A stretch of DNA of 64,000 nt from contig NZ_CP022372.1 of assembly GCF_002220095.1 (NCBI RefSeq), positions 282,501 through 346,500 of the forward strand, in the 5' to 3' direction. The notes under the pieces are model-generated. The model saw only the letters and a list, made by a program, of their open reading frames with translations. It made no database searches and was not told where the DNA came from. A program made the translations under genes and the position numbers. The DNA comes from Bosea sp. AS-1. Lineage in GTDB: Bacteria > Pseudomonadota > Alphaproteobacteria > Rhizobiales > Beijerinckiaceae. Below, in pieces: positions 36,901 to 45,734 of the stretch; within the stretch, counting starts at the first letter, position 1, and each line of letters opens with the position of its first letter.

Positions 36901-37210
36901 CATGGCGGCGGGCATGATGCCCTCGGCCTATGGTGTCGGGGACGGCGGCGAGTTCCGCGCGCCGATGGCGATCGCGGTGATCGGCGGGTTGATCGTGTCG
37001 ACGATGCTCTCGCTCATCTTCGTGCCATCCTTCTATGCGGTGATGGACGATCTCTCGCATCTGACGGGGCGCCTCTTCGGCCGCTTCTTCAGCAAGGCGG
37101 AAGACGAAAGCAGCTGGGAGCCGATCCACGACCCCGAGCATGCGACGCCGGGCGAGGCGACGGCGGAGGCGATGGGCCGCAAGATGCCGCCACGGCTCGC
37201 GGCGGAGTGA
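33983..37210 (+). CDS. RND efflux transporter permease (AcrB family)
   Basis: A 1075-residue inner-membrane proton/drug antiporter with the two-fold RND layout. A first helix (PVPAILLFVVLCVLGLLAF) and a periplasmic porter domain precede helices around residues 335-480, followed by the mirrored second half. The proton-relay aspartates Asp401-Asp402 are in TGILVDDAIVEIENI, and a lysine is in TKNAIMLVDFAVEE. The gene starts 11 nt after the adaptor stop. Export of hydrophobic drugs or solvents is the family role; substrate unknown. The C-terminal tail of about 60 residues is charged and unconserved. Confidence 0.94.
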   Translation: MRINFSAWSIRKPVPAILLFVVLCVLGLLAFSKLPVTRFPNIDIPLISVTVTQSGAAPAELESQVTKRVEDSVANVPGVKHVTSTLTDGQSLTLIEFRLETNTDRAVNDVKDAIAKIRADLPRTIDEPVIQRIDVEGQSILTYGAASAGMTLEQLSWHVDDVVARELQGLKGVGRVERYGGVDREIRISLDPDRLLALGITAGEVNRQVRATNVDLAGGRGEVGGQEQAIRTLAGAKTVAELAETKITLTGGREVRLKDLGRVEDSNSEPRAFGRLNKNPVVTFAVFRSKGSSELSVKEVVQQRIDELNKRYPDIKITPIDDAVAYTHGNYKAAMETLLEGAALAVIVVFLFLRNWRATLITAIALPLSAIPTFWAMELMGFSLNLVSLLGITLVTGILVDDAIVEIENIVRHMKMGKSPYRAAMEAADEIGLAVIAITLTIVAIFAPVSFMGGIAGQYFRQFGLTVAVAVLFSLLVARLITPMMAAYLMRPVKHADPKDGWIMSGYVGLLKSTLKKRRIPFFPRLDGSGGWRTLPFNTAYATLIVGFLFLFGSIQATQLLPTGFIPDEDTSRVVASVELPPGATLDDTRVTTDKLVDALKTIPEVRDVFVLGGASPTGQREVRRAAVFILLKPKAERDIKQKELKVTIAEKLASVPDVRAWYVNERGEREMAFSILSKDGDALDEAVARIEARMREVPGYLNVATAGSLSRPELRVTPKLEEAANLGVTPEAISEAVRVATIGDVGANLAKFNAGDRQVPIRVQLDEAARTDMRNIAALRVTNASGVSIPLTAVADVGFGEGPSSIDRYDRVRRAQIGADLKRGFELGTAQDKFQEIVKEVGLPSGVWVAATGDAEIQGEVVDGFITAMTTGLMLVLTVLILLFGSVFQPITILLSLPLSFGGVVIALLATHNAVSMPVYIGLLMLMGIVTKNAIMLVDFAVEEVGRGKDRMTALLEAGRKRARPILMTTIAMAAGMMPSAYGVGDGGEFRAPMAIAVIGGLIVSTMLSLIFVPSFYAVMDDLSHLTGRLFGRFFSKAEDESSWEPIHDPEHATPGEATAEAMGRKMPPRLAAE

Positions 37211-37214
37211 GAGG

Positions 37215-37727
37215 TCAGGAGGAGGCTTCGGCTTTCTCCTGTTTCCGCGCCAGTGCGTCCCGATAGGCCTGTGTCAGTTCTTCCAGCACGGATTGCTCGG
37301 GCTTGGGCGCGTCGAGATGCAGGTGCCGCAGCTCCTGCATGAAGCGCTCCCAGAGATCCGGGCCGCCTTCGGCCAGGATTTCGGCGCGGATCGACAGCTC
37401 CTCGGTGACGGGCAGGAAACGTCGGCCCCAGTCGCCCATCGCGGCGAAGACGGGTACGAGCGCGATGCCCATCTCGGTCAGGCTGTAGATTGCCTTCTGC
37501 TTGTGGGTAGCGTCGTCTCGGCGCGAGAGAAGCCCCCGTTCGACCAGCCGTTTCAGCCGATCGGCGAGGATGTTCGAGGCGATGCCTTCGTCTGACTTCG
37601 CCAGCAATTCGCGAAAATGCCGGCGGTTGCCGAACATGATGTCGCGCAGGACGATCAGGCTCCAGCGATCTCCCAGGATTTCCAACGTCAGGTTGATCGG
37701 ACAGCCCGAACGGCCGATCTCACGCAT
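37215..37727 (-). CDS. HxlR-family transcriptional regulator
   Basis: A 170-residue winged-helix regulator of the HxlR/MarR-like type. CPINLTLEILGDRWSLIVLRD, with the N-terminal cysteine typical of redox-sensing members, is followed by HFRELLAKSDEGIASNILADRL and LVERGLLSRRDD. A C-terminal extension of about 60 residues is less common. ATG 37727 is preceded by GGAGG with a 5-nt spacer; the TTG at 37739 would lie inside the operator-like repeats. It diverges from a DHFR-like gene across an 88-bp gap full of inverted repeats, so that gene is its likely target. Confidence 0.9.
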   Translation of the reverse strand: MREIGRSGCPINLTLEILGDRWSLIVLRDIMFGNRRHFRELLAKSDEGIASNILADRLKRLVERGLLSRRDDATHKQKAIYSLTEMGIALVPVFAAMGDWGRRFLPVTEELSIRAEILAEGGPDLWERFMQELRHLHLDAPKPEQSVLEELTQAYRDALARKQEKAEASS

Positions 37728-37738
37728 GCTTACCTCCA

Positions 37739-37800
37739 AACCAGTTGCAATATAAAATCAGTTCAGCTACACAGCAACTGATTGCAATTCGCAACTGGTT
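37739..37800. promoter_or_regulatory. nested inverted repeats, probable HxlR operator
   Basis: The 62-bp core of the hxlR/DHFR-like divergent promoter holds two nested inverted repeats: AACCAGTTGC (37739-37748) with GCAACTGGTT (37791-37800), and AATCAGTT (37756-37763) with AACTGATT (37776-37783). The shared core CAGTTGC/GCAACTG occurs three times perfectly. The region is AT-rich between the sites. Dimeric winged-helix HxlR proteins bind such repeats, so autoregulation plus control of the divergent gene is likely. Confidence 0.75.
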
Positions 37801-37815
37801 AGCGGAGGGAATGCC

Positions 37816-38373
37816 ATGGCCAAGCTGATTGTCTGGAATCTGGTGACACTGGACGGCTTCTTCGAAGGGGCGGAGAAGTGGGATCTGAGCTTCCACAACG
37901 ATGCCTGGGGCGAGGAGCTGGCCGAGCTGAGCCGGGACTTCGGCAACAGGGCCGGGCTGCTTGTCTTTGGCCGGGTCACCTATGAGGGCATGAAGACCTA
38001 CTGGACGACGGCCGAGGAGGAGACGGAGACCAAGGCCTATATGAACGCGCTGCCGAAGCTCGTCGCCTCGCGCAGCCTCACCGGCTCCGATTGGAACAAC
38101 ACCAGCGTTACGGCCGACATCGTCGGCGAGATCGCGAAACGACGGGCTGCTCCGGGCAAGGATATTTTCGTCTTCGGCAGCGCCGAGCTGGTCGATTCGC
38201 TGCTGAAAGAGAAGCAGATCGACGAGCTGATGCTCGCGCTGGTGCCGGTGCGGCTCGGGCAAGGCACGCGGCTCTTCAAGGAGGGTAGCGAACGGCGGAA
38301 GATGGCGCTGCTGGAAAGCCGGCCGTTGAAGAACGGCACTGTGGTGTTGAGGTATGCGGTCGCGGCCGAGTGA
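37816..38373 (+). CDS. dihydrofolate-reductase-like protein (RibD C-terminal domain)
   Basis: A 185-residue protein of the RibD_C/YwjB-YyaP group of DHFR-fold proteins: LIVWNLVTLDGFFEG at the N-terminus, LLVFGRVTYEGMKTYW, and the nucleotide-binding IFVFGSAELVDSLL. It probably binds NADPH and reduces an unknown substrate; it is not the essential FolA. The gene carries a GGAGGGA site before ATG 37816. Its promoter is shared with the divergent HxlR regulator, and the YCII-domain gene follows 31 nt downstream. Confidence 0.87.
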   Translation: MAKLIVWNLVTLDGFFEGAEKWDLSFHNDAWGEELAELSRDFGNRAGLLVFGRVTYEGMKTYWTTAEEETETKAYMNALPKLVASRSLTGSDWNNTSVTADIVGEIAKRRAAPGKDIFVFGSAELVDSLLKEKQIDELMLALVPVRLGQGTRLFKEGSERRKMALLESRPLKNGTVVLRYAVAAE

Positions 38374-38404
38374 GAGGCGGCTTCGAGCCAAGGGAGGCAC
38401 GTCC

Positions 38405-38737
38405 ATGCCCAAGTTCGTCACGATCGGATATGGCGACGCGGCCGGCTACGCCCGCACATCCAGCTCGGTCAGAGACGCCGCCCATGCCCGGGATGCGAAG
38501 CTGAGGGCCGAAGGCGCGGTAATGGGAATTGCCGGCATGCCGGTGCAAGTCCGTAATACAGAGGCCCTCGGCGTGGAAATCCGCGAGGGGGCGTTCATGT
38601 CGTCTGGCCTGCCGATCGCCGGTTTCGCCATCATCGAGGCCGCCGACCAGGACGAGGCCATCGAAAAGGTCTCGCAGGTGCCGTGCGCGGTGGCGCATGG
38701 CGTTGTCGAAGTCTGGCCGTTGGAAGAGAGAAGCTGA
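38405..38737 (+). CDS. YCII-related domain protein
   Basis: A 110-residue small protein of the YCII-related/DGPF-like ferredoxin-like fold: PKFVTIGYGDAAGYARTS, an AHARDAKLRAEGAVMGIAG stretch and FAIIEAADQDEAIEKVSQVP. Function is generally unknown; related proteins are often seen near stress-response genes. ATG 38405 follows a GGGAGG site. It probably belongs to the DHFR-like transcript under HxlR control. Confidence 0.75.
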   Translation: MPKFVTIGYGDAAGYARTSSSVRDAAHARDAKLRAEGAVMGIAGMPVQVRNTEALGVEIREGAFMSSGLPIAGFAIIEAADQDEAIEKVSQVPCAVAHGVVEVWPLEERS

Positions 38738-38772
38738 TCCGGGCCGAGGCTCGCTCGGACCCAATATCCCCG

Positions 38773-39678
38773 TCAGCCGCGCCGCACCATCAGCACGGCG
38801 GCTAGGATGGCGACGCCGCCGAACGCCTGCACCGGGGTCGGCTGCTCGCCGAAGATCGCCCAGGCGGCGAGCACGCTGACCAGCGCCGGCCAGACCATGA
38901 CGAGCGAGGCGGCGCTGGCGCCATAGCTGCCGAGCGAGAGCGTGATCAGCCCCTGGCCCAGCGCGTGCGAGACGAGGCCGAGCCCGATCACCGCGAGCCA
39001 ACCCTGCAGGCTCATCGGGATGATCTGCTCGTGCAGCACCAGTGCAGCGACGAGGCAGAAGACCGCGCAGACGAGGCTGGAGATCAGGCTGACCAGCCCG
39101 GCATCGGCGCGGCCGCGCGCACGGCCAACGGCGAGGATGTAGGCGGCGTAGGACATCGCCGCGCCAAAGGCGAGGGAATCGCCGAAGAGATTGCTCGAGG
39201 CCGCGGGATTGCCGGTGAATTTCGGAAGAACCAGCAGCAACGCGCCGGCGATCGCCAGCATCAGCGCGCCGAGGATGCGGCGCGTGGGCTTGTCGCCCAG
39301 GATCAGCCAGCCGCCGAGCACGACGCCGACGGGCGCGAGATTGCCGAGCAGCGAGGCGTTGGCGATCGTCGTGAAGCCGAGCGAGGCGTTGAAGAGCGCA
39401 ACGTCGATGCCGAACAGCAGGCCCGCGAGCGCGGTCGCGCCGAGGGCGCCGCTGCCCAGCGGAGCTGCGCCCCGCGGCTTACGCCGCTCGAAGGCGGTCC
39501 AGGAGACCAGCACCGGCATGGCGAAGAGCATCCGCCAGAAGCCTGCGGCTGCCGGGCCGACATCGCTCAGCCGAACGAAGATGCCTGAGAAACCGATGAA
39601 GGTCGCACCCGCAAACAGGGCGACGAACATGGCGAGCGCCGGCGAAGCGGGGCGGACGGGAATGGCTGGCGCGGACAT
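38773..39678 (-). CDS. EamA/DMT-family exporter
   Basis: A 301-residue membrane protein with ten hydrophobic segments arranged as two EamA repeats: FVALFAGATFIGFSGIFVRLSD in the first, ASSNLFGDSLAFGAAMSYAAY in the second. YGASAASLVMVWPALVSVLAAW and FGGVAILAAVLM close the second repeat. These proteins export amino acids, drugs or metabolites. A LysR regulator is encoded divergently 240 nt away and is a likely controller. No recognisable ribosome-binding site precedes ATG 39678. Confidence 0.9.
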   Translation of the reverse strand: MSAPAIPVRPASPALAMFVALFAGATFIGFSGIFVRLSDVGPAAAGFWRMLFAMPVLVSWTAFERRKPRGAAPLGSGALGATALAGLLFGIDVALFNASLGFTTIANASLLGNLAPVGVVLGGWLILGDKPTRRILGALMLAIAGALLLVLPKFTGNPAASSNLFGDSLAFGAAMSYAAYILAVGRARGRADAGLVSLISSLVCAVFCLVAALVLHEQIIPMSLQGWLAVIGLGLVSHALGQGLITLSLGSYGASAASLVMVWPALVSVLAAWAIFGEQPTPVQAFGGVAILAAVLMVRRG

Positions 39679-39918
39679 GATGGGCTGCTTCTATGCCGAC
39701 AGCCTGACCCGGAAAGCTTCCTTCGCCCTCCCGCATCGGCCGGCTTGCCGGTCGAGCGTTCCTATAGACCGCTTTCTCGTATCGGAAAAACGGATTATAC
39801 TGATTTAACCATTCTTAAAATCGATGGAAGACCTGCGTTCCAGATCTGTACGCAGACGCCTTTCCAACGCGGAAAGCCGGCGCCCGTTTTTCCGCGAAAT
39901 GCCCGATGGAGGCCCGTG

Positions 39919-40785
39919 ATGAACGGTCATTTCGATCTCGCCGCGCTCGGGATGCTGGTTGCGGTCGCCGAAACCGGCGGCTTCACCGCCGCCAGTGCCC
40001 GGCTCGGCCGCACGCAATCGGCGATCTCGGTGCGGATCCAGGATCTCGAAAGCCAGCTCGGCCACAAGCTGCTGGAGCGCTCTCGGCGTGGCGTGACGCC
40101 GACGGATGCCGGCGAGCGGCTGATCGCCCATGCAAGGCGGCTGCTCGCCGTCGAGCGCGAGGCATTGGCCGATCTTGGGGGCGAGACGCCGTCGGGCCGG
40201 CTGCGCATCGGCGTACCGGACGACTACATGGATGCCTATCTCAGGCCGCTGATCGCGCGTTTCGCGGTCGAGCATCCCAAGGTCGAGCTGGAGGTGCATT
40301 GCGACCTTTCGAAACGGATCGAACCGGCGCTCAAGGCCGGCGAGCTCGACCTCGCCGTGGTCTCGCAGGACCCTAACCGGCCCGTCGGGGAGGTGTTGCG
40401 GCGCGAACCGATGATCTGGGTAGCGGCGCGCGGCCATCGGCCGGAGCTGCAGGAGACCCTGCCGCTCGCTCTGTTCTCGGAAGGCTGCCGCGCTCGCTCG
40501 CGCATCCTTGCGGCGCTGAGCATGGCCGGCAAGGCGTATCGGTTGGTGTTCTCCTGCTCGCATACCTCCGGCGTTCTCTCGGCGGTGGAGGGCGGCTTCT
40601 GCGTCACGGCCATTACCGAAAGCGCAGTGCCGCCCACGCTGCGCCGCCTGGGGCCGGCGGAAGACCTGCCGCCGCTGTTCGAGCTCACGGTGGGATTGAT
40701 CATGGCGCCGCATCCGGGATTGGCCGCGCAGCGCTTCGCCGATGCCCTGCGCGAGGAAATGAGCGCTTTCCGATTGGCGGCGTGA
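39919..40785 (+). CDS. LysR-family transcriptional regulator
   Basis: A 288-residue LysR regulator. The N-terminal HTH is LAALGMLVAVAETGGFTAAS followed by ARLGRTQSAISVRIQDLE; the effector domain begins near GRLRIGVPDDYMDAYLRPL. ATG 39919 has a GGAGG site 6 nt upstream; the open frame extends further back without similarity. It diverges from the EamA-type exporter gene and probably activates it. The gap contains an AT-rich patch near 39780-39830 suitable for a promoter. A weak GTGATGAAC start overlap makes GTG 39916 an alternative. Confidence 0.92.
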   Translation: MNGHFDLAALGMLVAVAETGGFTAASARLGRTQSAISVRIQDLESQLGHKLLERSRRGVTPTDAGERLIAHARRLLAVEREALADLGGETPSGRLRIGVPDDYMDAYLRPLIARFAVEHPKVELEVHCDLSKRIEPALKAGELDLAVVSQDPNRPVGEVLRREPMIWVAARGHRPELQETLPLALFSEGCRARSRILAALSMAGKAYRLVFSCSHTSGVLSAVEGGFCVTAITESAVPPTLRRLGPAEDLPPLFELTVGLIMAPHPGLAAQRFADALREEMSAFRLAA

Positions 40786-40823
40786 CGTGGCGGATTGCCC
40801 TTGCGCCCCGCGATCACTAGTGA

Positions 40824-42025
<1,202 letters not shown>

Positions 42026-42078
42026 CCGCGCAGCCGGCGCCGCCAGCCGAAGGGCAAACTCGGCAGCATCCGGGAAAG

Positions 42079-43215
42079 TCAGGTCACGGCGCCCCGCGCG
42101 GCCACGGGCCAGACCGCTTCGACATGGGCGTCCGGGCTGTGCAGGCCGCGTACGCACACATACCAGTCGTGGAGGTTCACGGTCGGGTCGCAATGGCCGG
42201 GGATCAGCAGGATGCGGTCGCCGCGATGCGGCAGTGCGATCGGGTCGCCGGTCAGGATCCCGTGCTCATCGGAGGGCTTGGTGTAGATCGCGCCCTCGCG
42301 CTGGAACGGCACGGGCATGCCGGAATCGACGGAGGCGCTCTTGTGCCCCGCATCGACGATGGCGCGGTCCGGCACCGGCTTGCTCATCACGCCTGCGAGC
42401 ACGAACAGGGCGTGCTCGAAGCTGCGGAAGGGCGAGCCGTCAGCCTGGCGATTGCGGGCATAGTCGGCGTCCATGAAGATGTAAGAGCCGCATTGAAGCT
42501 CGTTCCAGATGCCCGATTGCGTCTCGAGCTCGTAGGTGCCGGTACCGGCGCCGCTGATGATCGGGCATTCGAGCCCAGCCTGGGCGAGGCGCTCGACGGT
42601 GTTGCGCGCGGCGAGCCCCGCGCGCTCGATGGCCTCGCTGCGCTCGTCGATGGAGCGCATGTGCTGGGCGGAGCCGTGATAGGCTTGGATCCCGGCGAAG
42701 CGCAGCGTGTTCGAACGCGCGACCGCTTCGGCGACGCGGACGGCCGCTTCGCCAGGCGCAACGCCGCAACGGCGCCCGCCGACATCGATCTCGACCATGA
42801 CATCGAGCACCACGTCGTGGCGCGCTGCGGCTTCGGCCGCGTCGCGCACGCCGTCGGCGTGGTCGACGCAGAGGCCGATCCGGGCCGTGCGGGCGAGAAT
42901 GGCGAGGCGGTCGAGCTTGGCGGGGCTGGCGATCTCGTTGGTCACGAGCACGTCGCCAACGCCGCCGGCGACAAGGATTTCCGCCTCCGAGACCTTCTGG
43001 CAGCACTGCCCGACGGCCCCATGGGCGATCTGGCGCAGCGCGATCTCCGGACTTTTATGTGATTTGGCATGCGGCCGCAGACGAATCCCGTGAGCTTCGC
43101 TGAACGCCGCCATGGCGACGAGGTTACGCTCGAAGGCGTCGAGATCGAGCACCAGTGCCGGGGTATCGATCTCGGCGAAGCTCTGGCCCGGCTGCGCCGG
43201 CGGGGATGAAGGCAT
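42079..43215 (-). CDS. D-threonine aldolase / D-serine dehydratase family PLP enzyme
   Basis: A 378-residue fold-type III PLP protein. The PLP lysine is in RLRPHAKSHKSPEIA (about residues 45-57). Substrate/PLP segments IQAYHGSAQH and SGAGTGTYE follow, and the C-terminal domain has the metal-binding pair His341-Cys342 in PGHCDPTVN, as in DSD1-type D-serine dehydratase and D-threonine aldolase. DADYARN and HKSASVDSG are further family motifs. ATG 43215 has an AGGAGA site. It probably degrades a D-hydroxy amino acid; which one is uncertain. Confidence 0.88.
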   Translation of the reverse strand: MPSSPPAQPGQSFAEIDTPALVLDLDAFERNLVAMAAFSEAHGIRLRPHAKSHKSPEIALRQIAHGAVGQCCQKVSEAEILVAGGVGDVLVTNEIASPAKLDRLAILARTARIGLCVDHADGVRDAAEAAARHDVVLDVMVEIDVGGRRCGVAPGEAAVRVAEAVARSNTLRFAGIQAYHGSAQHMRSIDERSEAIERAGLAARNTVERLAQAGLECPIISGAGTGTYELETQSGIWNELQCGSYIFMDADYARNRQADGSPFRSFEHALFVLAGVMSKPVPDRAIVDAGHKSASVDSGMPVPFQREGAIYTKPSDEHGILTGDPIALPHRGDRILLIPGHCDPTVNLHDWYVCVRGLHSPDAHVEAVWPVAARGAVT

Positions 43216-43335
43216 GGAGTCTCCTGAGTCGTTCGCGCCATGGGAGGACAGCTTCGTGTCCGGAGCAAGACCCCCTGGCTTCTTCGCGCCATGCGCCAGT
43301 GGCGCTTGGCGGTGCGGCATGGTAGGGCGCGGCCC

Positions 43336-45156
43336 ATGAAGATCGGCCGCGTCACCGACGATACCCTCGCGCTCTTCGCCCGCGTCTGGCGTGAGCAGAT
43401 CAGCCGCTACCTGCCGCAGATGGCGATGATCCTGGCGCTGGTCGTGGTCATCGCGGCGACGACGAGCTTCTATCCGCTCCTGATCAAGGCGGCCTTCGAC
43501 GCCTTCGCCGACCCGCTGACGGCCGAATCGACCGGCTTCGTGCGACGCATGGAGCGCCTGGTCTCGAAATCGATCAACTACGATATCGGCGTGATCAACG
43601 CGGTCGCGACCGTGGTGGTCATCGTCACCGCGATCAAGGGCTTCTCGCTGCTGGCCCAGACGGTGATGACCAACAATGTCGTCAGCCGGATTGAGGCCGA
43701 CATGCAGACGGAGCTCTACGGCCACCTGATCGATGCCGATCTCGCGCAGCTCCAGAAGGAAAACCCGGCCTCCCTCACGCAGCGCTTCACCACCGACTTC
43801 ACCTTTGTGAAGGAGGCACTGACGCGCATCGTCAACATCGCCATCCGCGACGTGGTGACGGCGATCGCCCTGATCGGCGCGCTGTTCTGGATCGACTGGC
43901 AGATGACGCTGGTGGTGTTGCTGATCGCGCCCGTGATCGCCCATCCGATCGGCCGAATCGGCAAGAAGCTTCGGCGCATGGCCAACTCCCAGCAGGAGCA
44001 GACGGGCATCATGGCGAGCCTCGTCACCGAGAGCCTGCAAGGCGCGCGCGTCGCCAAGACCGATTCACTGGAACCCTATCTGAAGCAGCGAGCCGCCAGC
44101 GCCTTCGAGACGATCCGGGCGCTCAAGATGAAGTCGGCCAATGCCCGCGGCCGGCTCGATCCGCTGCTCGAAGTCGGCGGAGGCATCGCCGTTGCCGGCG
44201 TTCTCGCCGCGATCGGCGTACGCATCACCTCGGGTTCGTCGACCGTCGGCGATTTCACCGGCTATGTCTCGGCACTGCTGCTCGCTGCCCAGCCGATGCG
44301 CTCGCTCGGCAATCTCAACGCCATCGTGCAGGAGGCCGGCGCCTCGCTGAAGCGCTACTACGCGCTGCTCGACGAGAAGCCGAAGATCGTCGACCGGCCC
44401 GGCGCCAAGCCGCTCGCGATCGCCGCCGGCGGAATCGCATTCCGCCATCTGCGCTTCCGCTATCGCGAGGACCAGCGTGCGCTGGAAGGCATCGACCTCG
44501 TGGCGCAAGGCGGCAAGACCACGGCGCTGGTCGGGCGCTCCGGCTCCGGCAAGTCGACGCTGCTCGCGCTGGTGCCGCGACTCTACGACCCGACCGGAGG
44601 ACGGATCGAGATCGACGGGCAGGACCTGCGCGACGTGACGCTGACGAGCCTGCGCCACCAGATCGGCGTCGTCAGCCAGGACGTTGTGCTCTTCGACGAC
44701 ACGGTGCGGGCCAACATCGCCTTCGGACGTCCTGGTGCCAGCGAGGCCGAAATCGTCGCGGCGGCCCAGGCGGCGGCGGCGCATGATTTCATCATGGCGA
44801 TGCCGGGCGGCTACGACGCTTCGGTCGGCGAGCGCGGCCACAAGCTTTCGGGCGGCGAGCGCCAGCGCGTCGCCATCGCCCGCGCGATCTTGAAGGATGC
44901 ACCGATCCTCTTGCTCGACGAGGCGACGAGCGCGCTCGATACCGAATCCGAGCGCCTGGTCCAGCAGGCGCTGGCGACGCTGATGAAGGGGCGCACGACC
45001 CTCGTCATCGCGCACCGGCTTTCGACCATCCGCGAGGCCGACCTGATCGTCGTGATGGACGAGGGCAAGATCGTCGAGACCGGCAGCCATGACGACCTGC
45101 TGACGCGTGACGGCGCCTATGCCCGGCTGCACCGGATGCAGTTCGTCGAGAGCTGA
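43336..45156 (+). CDS. ABC exporter, MsbA-like fused permease-ATPase
   Basis: A 606-residue half-transporter. An N-terminal membrane domain with about six helices (residues 25-320; the first is PQMAMILALVVVIAATTSFYP) precedes the ATPase, with Walker A GRSGSGKST, Q-loop region, signature LSGGERQRVAIARAI, Walker B ILLLDEATSALD and H-loop IAHRLST. It works as a dimer exporting a lipid, glycolipid or drug. No adjacent glycosyltransferase shows which. ATG 43336 is used; the frame is open to 43240. A 12-bp hairpin follows the stop. Confidence 0.93.
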   Translation: MKIGRVTDDTLALFARVWREQISRYLPQMAMILALVVVIAATTSFYPLLIKAAFDAFADPLTAESTGFVRRMERLVSKSINYDIGVINAVATVVVIVTAIKGFSLLAQTVMTNNVVSRIEADMQTELYGHLIDADLAQLQKENPASLTQRFTTDFTFVKEALTRIVNIAIRDVVTAIALIGALFWIDWQMTLVVLLIAPVIAHPIGRIGKKLRRMANSQQEQTGIMASLVTESLQGARVAKTDSLEPYLKQRAASAFETIRALKMKSANARGRLDPLLEVGGGIAVAGVLAAIGVRITSGSSTVGDFTGYVSALLLAAQPMRSLGNLNAIVQEAGASLKRYYALLDEKPKIVDRPGAKPLAIAAGGIAFRHLRFRYREDQRALEGIDLVAQGGKTTALVGRSGSGKSTLLALVPRLYDPTGGRIEIDGQDLRDVTLTSLRHQIGVVSQDVVLFDDTVRANIAFGRPGASEAEIVAAAQAAAAHDFIMAMPGGYDASVGERGHKLSGGERQRVAIARAILKDAPILLLDEATSALDTESERLVQQALATLMKGRTTLVIAHRLSTIREADLIVVMDEGKIVETGSHDDLLTRDGAYARLHRMQFVES

Positions 45157-45163
45157 GCAAGTT

Positions 45164-45192
45164 TTCCAAGCCCTCAGAATGAGGGCTTGGAA
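45164..45192. terminator. 12-bp hairpin between convergent genes
   Basis: TTCCAAGCCCTC (45164-45175) pairs exactly with GAGGGCTTGGAA (45181-45192) over a 5-nt AGAAT loop, between the ABC exporter stop and the convergent unknown gene. A GTTTT stretch precedes it and AACA follows, so each strand has only a short T-rich end. Likely a bidirectional transcription terminator. Confidence 0.65.
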
Positions 45193-45201
45193 CAACATCC
45201 G

Positions 45202-45723
45202 CTACCGGCAGAAATCCGCGCAGCCGGCTTCCCAGAATGCTTTGCCGGATTCAGGTCCCGGCACGGAGGGCCGCGGCTTGCGGCCGGGCAGGTCAGCGGG
45301 AACCGGCTTCACCTGCTCCCACCAGCCATGAGCGCATTGCGAACGGAAGGCCATCTGGTCGGAGATCGAGGTGCCCTCTTTGTCCAGCACGATATCGAGC
45401 GCGACGCAGGCTTCACGCAGCCGCTCGTCATGGGCGTCGCTCGGATCATTCGCATAATCGTGGAAGGCCTCGGTGAATGCCTCCATCTCGCGGGCGATAT
45501 GCGGCCAGTCGGTGCGCGCGAGGTTCCAGGCGTCCATCCACTCCCGCACCACGGTCTCGACCGCCTCGGCCTTGGGCTTGTCCTTCACCTTGCGGGCGGT
45601 GGTCAGCATGTGGCGCATCAGTTCGGCGCGGGCATGGGCGTGGCGCGCCCGTAGCGCGGTCTCCTGCATCTGCGCGATGGCGTCGGCCGCCTCCTGCTGC
45701 AGCGCTTCGACGAAATGCGGCAT
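45202..45723 (-). CDS. conserved-looking protein of unknown function
   Basis: A 173-residue soluble, mostly helical protein that I do not recognise. It starts MPHFVEALQQEAADAIAQMQ and continues with charged helices. An internal CAHGWWEQVKPVPADLPGRK stretch and an unusual cysteine-containing end (GKAFWEAGCADFCR) stand out. ATG 45723 lies 11 nt after the nucleoside hydrolase stop, so it is the last gene of the leftward catabolic operon. Codon use and the tight spacing support a real gene. No signal peptide, membrane helix or catalytic motif is visible. Confidence 0.6.
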   Translation of the reverse strand: MPHFVEALQQEAADAIAQMQETALRARHAHARAELMRHMLTTARKVKDKPKAEAVETVVREWMDAWNLARTDWPHIAREMEAFTEAFHDYANDPSDAHDERLREACVALDIVLDKEGTSISDQMAFRSQCAHGWWEQVKPVPADLPGRKPRPSVPGPESGKAFWEAGCADFCR

Positions 45724-45734
45724 GGGGCGACCCT

